Shown: piece by piece, positions 5,000 through 7,187 of the stretch
How positions within the stretch are numbered: the first letter of the stretch is position 1
How the letters are laid out: the number at the start of each line of letters is the position of its first letter
Assembly (NCBI GenBank): GCA_034437795.1
Contig: DAOTTI010000258.1
Location: 1 to 7,187, forward strand
Source: DAOTTI01 sp034437795
GTDB lineage: Bacteria; Chloroflexota; UBA11872; UBA12225
Direction of reading: 5' to 3'
DNA: 7,187 nucleotides
Translations under genes and position numbers: made by a program
The notes under the pieces: model-generated
What the model was told of the DNA's origin: nothing
Database searches by the model: none
The model's input: the letters and a program-made list of their open reading frames with translations, nothing else

Positions 5000-5366
5000 A
5001 ACCGTTCTTCCGCCTGGGCCCGGCCATGGCGTCGTTCTTCCTCGCCTTCTCGGAGCGGGGCGGCGTAGCCTCCGCGGATGACGACCTCTCCCCGCGGCCG
5101 GCGCTGCCCCTCTCCCGCATGCGGGAGAGGGGCAGGGGCTGAGGGCTGCCCTTCTCCCGCTGCGGCGCGGGCACGGCCGGACGTGGTGAGATCCCCACTC
5201 TCGGGACCGAGACGGTGGGGCCACCGCGGCGCAGGTCCTCTCCCCATGGCCCGCGTTCCACTGCGAGGGCACAGGCAAGCAGGCTCGCGGCAGGCCCACG
5301 GACGCCCATGTGCGCCCCACGCACCAGCCTGCGCGTGGCCCGCTTCCTGCGAACCCTGTGGGCGTT
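5000..5366. other. Intergenic region right of the second repeat array
   Basis: No gene is recognisable here. It contains the 32-bp palindrome at 5104-5135, a partial second copy of its arm (CCCTTCTCCCGC at 5149-5160), and a CCACGC/GCGTGG inverted pair (about 5314-5336). Open frames on both strands are arginine/proline-rich and overlap. If the second array is transcribed on the minus strand its leader and promoter should lie here, but the stretch is uniformly GC-rich and shows none. Confidence 0.5.
5104..5135. repeat. 32-bp perfect palindrome
   Basis: CTGCCCCTCTCCCGCA (5104-5119) is followed immediately by its exact reverse complement (5120-5135), with no spacer and no mismatch. It is followed by GGGGCTGAGGGCTG, shared with the family 1 repeat fragments. 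It belongs to the CCCTCTCCC/GGGAGAGGG stem-loop type of intergenic repeat; it could be a mobile stem-loop, a terminator-like structure without T tract, or a protein-binding site. Confidence 0.75.
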
Positions 5367-5573
5367 ATGGGAACAACCAGGATCAAGGCAGCCAAAGCGC
5401 CACGAGAGAAGGCAGCCCCTTCCGGTGAGGTGCCCGAGCGGGGCACCGCGGATGCCGCCGAGCGCGAGCTCGCAGGGAGCGCGCGCCGGCCAAAGCGGCG
5501 CGGCGCGCCTGGGGCGCCATCGCGCGGTCGAGAGCGCATTCAGCAGCAGAACGTCGCCAGCACTGAGGAATAG
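5367..5573 (+). CDS. Possible small basic protein (68 aa), unknown
   Basis: ATG 5367 to TAG 5571-5573 encodes MGTTRIKAAKAPREKAAPSG and then a polar, Ala/Arg/Glu/Gly-rich chain ending QQQNVASTEE. Charge is strongly basic in the middle (ARRPKRRGAPGAPSRGRER) and the chain looks disordered, with no hydrophobic core, membrane helix or cysteines. The start lacks a convincing ribosome site. In favour: the amino-acid mix is less Arg/Pro-saturated than the shadow frames around it and lysines cluster near the start. Against: no family resemblance and repeat-rich surroundings. It could be a nucleic-acid-binding small protein, or not a gene. Confidence 0.35.
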   Translation: MGTTRIKAAKAPREKAAPSGEVPERGTADAAERELAGSARRPKRRGAPGAPSRGRERIQQQNVASTEE

Positions 5574-5630
5574 ACCGGCATTCCGATGGAAAGAGGGAGG
5601 GAACCCGTCGCTGACCTGGATCGTGCGCGG

Positions 5631-5675
5631 GGTGGAGCCCTCACTCTGGCCCTCGCCCTATAGGAGAGGGAACTC
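5631..5675 (+). repeat. Dispersed repeat, family 1, copy B
   Basis: GGTGGAGCCCTCACTCTGGC and the following CCTCGCCCTATAGGAGAGGG match the minus strand of 801-845 closely (first 13 bases identical, most of the rest alike). It contains a short CCCTATAGG-type inverted core. Confidence 0.7.
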
Positions 5676-5687
5676 CCCGCCCGCTGT

Positions 5688-5756
5688 GAATAGTCGGCCA
5701 TGCCTCCGTAGGGCGCCGGCCACGAATGGGAACGCTGGCCATTTCCACAGGGGTCT
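5688..5756 (+). repeat. Dispersed repeat, family 2, copy B
   Basis: Aligns end to end with 903-971 in the same orientation at about 70% identity, sharing GAATA, TCGG, CATGCC, CCGT, CGCCGGC and GGCC blocks. It starts 12 bases after a family 1 repeat and ends 23 bases from the dUTPase stop codon, so it fills most of the downstream region of that gene. Confidence 0.65.
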
Positions 5757-5779
5757 AAGCTGGCCGTGAAGGGTCCAGG

Positions 5780-6250
5780 CTAGCCGGACGACCCATCCTG
5801 GTCGGAGGGCGGCGCGGCGGCGCCTCCGGTGCTGCCGAAACCACCCCGGCTCGGGCCATCGACTGCCTCCACTTCGACCCACTCTGCCACGGCCACCGGC
5901 ACAAAGATCCCCTGCGCGATCCGCTCGCCCCGCTCGACCGTCACCGGCTGGTCCGTGAAGTTGTAGACCGCGATCTGATACTCGTCCTCCGGCCCGCAGA
6001 AGTCCTGGTCGCCGATCCCCACGCCGTTGGCCAGCATCAGTCCCTTTTTGAAGGGTGTGGATCCTCGTGACGCCACCAGGAACATGTACCCGGGCGGGGT
6101 CTGGATGATCACGTTGGCAGGGACCCTGGCTAGGGAGCGGGGCGGGATGACTGTGGTCAGGCGGGCATAGAGATCGCAGCCCACCGACCCCGCCGTCTGA
6201 TAGGCCGGCAGCGGCAGCCCGCGATCAAGCCGCTTAATCCTGACCTTCAT
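5780..6250 (-). CDS. dut: dUTP diphosphatase (trimeric dUTPase family)
   Basis: The 156-residue product hydrolyses dUTP to dUMP and pyrophosphate, keeping uracil out of DNA and supplying dUMP for thymidylate synthesis in the cytoplasm. The five trimeric dUTPase motifs appear in order: AGSVGCDLYA (20-29), SRGSTPFKKG (61-70), NGVGIGDQDFCG (75-86), RGERIAQG (107-114) and a C-terminal RGGFGSTGG (135-143), the flexible lid with its stacking Phe138. Length is normal. Motif 3 keeps the key Asp81 but has Gly for Ile before it, Phe84 where most have the sugar-contacting Tyr, and Cys85 for Arg; motif 2 is SRGSTP rather than PRSGLA. A related dCTP deaminase/dUTPase variant is therefore possible. ATG 6250 (MKVRIKRL) is the standard family start, though no ribosome site is visible; an upstream GTG in frame is an alternative. 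Confidence 0.88.
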   Translation of the reverse strand: MKVRIKRLDRGLPLPAYQTAGSVGCDLYARLTTVIPPRSLARVPANVIIQTPPGYMFLVASRGSTPFKKGLMLANGVGIGDQDFCGPEDEYQIAVYNFTDQPVTVERGERIAQGIFVPVAVAEWVEVEAVDGPSRGGFGSTGGAAAPPSDQDGSSG

Positions 6251-6483
6251 GCTTGGGTTAAGGTAGGGAACGCGAACCGGCACGTCACCCGGCCAGCGCT
6301 CACCCCACCCAAGGCGACCCTCATGGCACCCTGAGGAGGGAACGCAGTCCGCCGCGCGTGGGTTGCGCCCCCGCCGGTCCAGCCGGCGCCGCCGCGTCCT
6401 GGCATTCGCTGAAGGCGATGAGCCCCTGGGGAGCGGCGTCGGCCGCCTGCCCAGCCCCCAACCCATCCACGGGGCGGGTGCGC

Positions 6484-6999
6484 CTACTCTGGCCCCGGCA
6501 CGTCCACGGAGAGGATACCGCTGCAGGCGCGGGCCACCACCATCACAAACGGCTCCTCGCCCAGCGCCTCCTCCTGGTGAATGGCGTAGGGCGCCACCGC
6601 CAGGAAGTCGCCCGGGCCCACCTCAGCGCTTTCACGCCCGCCGGGCCCCCAGCGGAAGCGCGCCCGTCCGCTGACGACGTAGATGCCCGTCTCGCAGTCG
6701 CCATGATGGTGCCAGGCTGAGACGGTGCCGGCCGGCGTGGTGGCCATACCCATCCACAGCCTGGTCGCGCCCGTCGTGCCCGGCGCGATCGCCGCCTCGC
6801 GACGAATGCCCGTGCTCTGGATGGTCGCCAGCGAGCGGTCTGGGGGACGGATGACTCGAATGCCGGCCGGACCGGCGCCTGCGCGGGCGCTGCTCGCTCT
6901 GCTTGCTCCCCCCTCTACCGTGGTCATGGCGTCACCACCATCTACGACATGCGCGGCGTTGGCGGCGTTGGTCGCACTGGCGGCGTTCGTGGTGTTCAT
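6484..6999 (-). CDS. Cupin-domain protein (171 aa)
   Basis: A single small cupin barrel occupies about residues 70-165. Motif 1 is AWHHHGDCETGIYVVSGRARF, giving metal ligands His97/His99 and Glu103, and motif 2 is GDFLAVAPYAIHQEE with His141. This is the HxH-x(3,4)-E ... H set of metal-bearing cupins. The family includes dioxygenases, isomerases and sensor proteins; the substrate cannot be told from sequence. The ATG at 6999 has an ideal GGAGGG ribosome site (7011-7006, 6-base spacing), so the unusual first ~25 residues (MNTTNAASATNAANAAHVVD, Asn/Ala-repetitive) are really translated; a second Met at residue 25 is an alternative start without such a site. It lies 85 bases after the rhodanese gene on the same strand and may be co-transcribed with it. 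Confidence 0.85.
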   Translation of the reverse strand: MNTTNAASATNAANAAHVVDGGDAMTTVEGGASRASSARAGAGPAGIRVIRPPDRSLATIQSTGIRREAAIAPGTTGATRLWMGMATTPAGTVSAWHHHGDCETGIYVVSGRARFRWGPGGRESAEVGPGDFLAVAPYAIHQEEALGEEPFVMVVARACSGILSVDVPGPE

Positions 7000-7005
7000 C
7001 GCCTG

Positions 7006-7011
7006 CCCTCC
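7006..7011 (-). promoter_or_regulatory. Ribosome binding site of the cupin gene
   Basis: GGAGGG on the minus strand, 6 bases before ATG 6999. It decides the start in favour of the longer protein with the Asn/Ala-rich N-terminus. Confidence 0.75.
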
Positions 7012-7084
7012 GGTGAGGTAGTGTAGCGCTTCTCCGTCTGGCTTCTGCCCGTCCGAGCCGCAGCGGTGCGGGGAGCGCTATCGC

Positions 7085-7187
7085 CTACGCTCTCGCGCCG
7101 GCGCTCGGGTTCTCGATGGGGACGCCGATGACGCTGCCCCACTCGGTCCAGGAGCCATCATAGTTGCGCACCCGCGGATAGCCCAAT
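7085..7187 (-). CDS. Rhodanese / thiosulfate (or 3-mercaptopyruvate) sulfurtransferase, C-terminal end
   Basis: Reading the minus strand from the window edge gives 33 residues, LGYPRVRNYDGSWTEWGSVI and then GVPIENPSAGARA, ending at TAG (7087-7085). The NYDGSW-x-EWG segment followed by VPIE is the characteristic C-terminal end of two-domain rhodaneses (SseA/thiosulfate sulfurtransferase type), which move sulfane sulfur from thiosulfate or mercaptopyruvate to a thiophilic acceptor via an active-site cysteine. The catalytic Cys loop, the first domain and the start are outside the window. The frame is too short for automatic ORF lists but the motif is distinctive. It is the upstream neighbour of the cupin gene, 85 bases apart, same strand. 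Confidence 0.85.
   Translation of the reverse strand, partial: LGYPRVRNYDGSWTEWGSVIGVPIENPSAGARA

Noticed and set aside
5032..5060. Fourth, degenerate unit of the second array
   Set aside because: Only CCTCGC and a purine-rich tail match, with a one-base phase slip; this is within chance for GC-rich DNA.
4813..5247. N-terminal extension of the CPBP protein to 5247
   Set aside because: The frame runs through the second array and the 32-bp palindrome; the apparent peptide repeats (SPCVRGDP, TPPACEAT) are array DNA in shifting frames.
6251..6466. dUTPase start at 6466
   Set aside because: The extra 72 residues look non-coding; the family begins with MKVRIKRL-type sequence at 6250.

Overview
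This is a high-GC bacterial window with tight, non-overlapping housekeeping-style genes separated by repeat-rich intergenic DNA. Together the gene set (ABC sugar-type solute-binding protein, GrpB-family protein, trimeric dUTPase, small cupin, rhodanese) and the heptamer and stem-loop repeats fit a high-GC environmental bacterium. A Chloroflexota (Thermomicrobia/Sphaerobacter-like) or deep-branching thermophilic lineage is my guess, but no marker gene here proves it.

Layout, left to right. (a) <3-722 (+): C-terminal part of an extracellular solute-binding protein; the first ~90 bases look compositionally foreign. (b) 723-1200: non-coding, with copies of two dispersed repeats, a heptamer tandem repeat and a 14-bp palindrome. 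(c) 1201-1437 (+): a 78-residue beta-rich protein of unknown function. (d) 2203-1543 (-): a GrpB-family gene broken by a one-base frameshift. (e) 2987-2610 (-): an orphan 125-residue protein with two candidate zinc sites. (f) 3321-3472: three near-identical 29-bp repeats at an exact 61-bp period, i.e. a minimal CRISPR-type array. (g) 3571-4269 (+): a six-helix membrane protein resembling the YjdF/DUF2238 group. It converges on and overlaps (h) 4812-4207 (-), a CPBP-type intramembrane protease homologue. (i) 4851-4999: a second, different three-unit CRISPR-type array with 60/61-bp period and a decayed end unit. (j) 5000-5779: mostly non-coding, with a 32-bp perfect palindrome, a possible 68-residue basic protein (5367-5573) and second copies of the dispersed repeats. 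(k) A minus-strand group: rhodanese C-terminus (>7187-7085), cupin (6999-6484), dUTPase (6250-5780).

The most striking feature is the mirror-like middle. Each of two short CRISPR-type arrays lies just upstream of one of two convergent membrane-protein genes, and the repeats resemble each other only when one is read on the opposite strand. No cas gene is visible. The arrays may be orphan minimal arrays served by Cas proteins elsewhere, or remnants of one larger rearranged locus. The remaining genes are ordinary housekeeping or stress-type functions (nucleotide-pool sanitation, sulfur transfer, cupin enzyme, sugar uptake) with no evident shared pathway.
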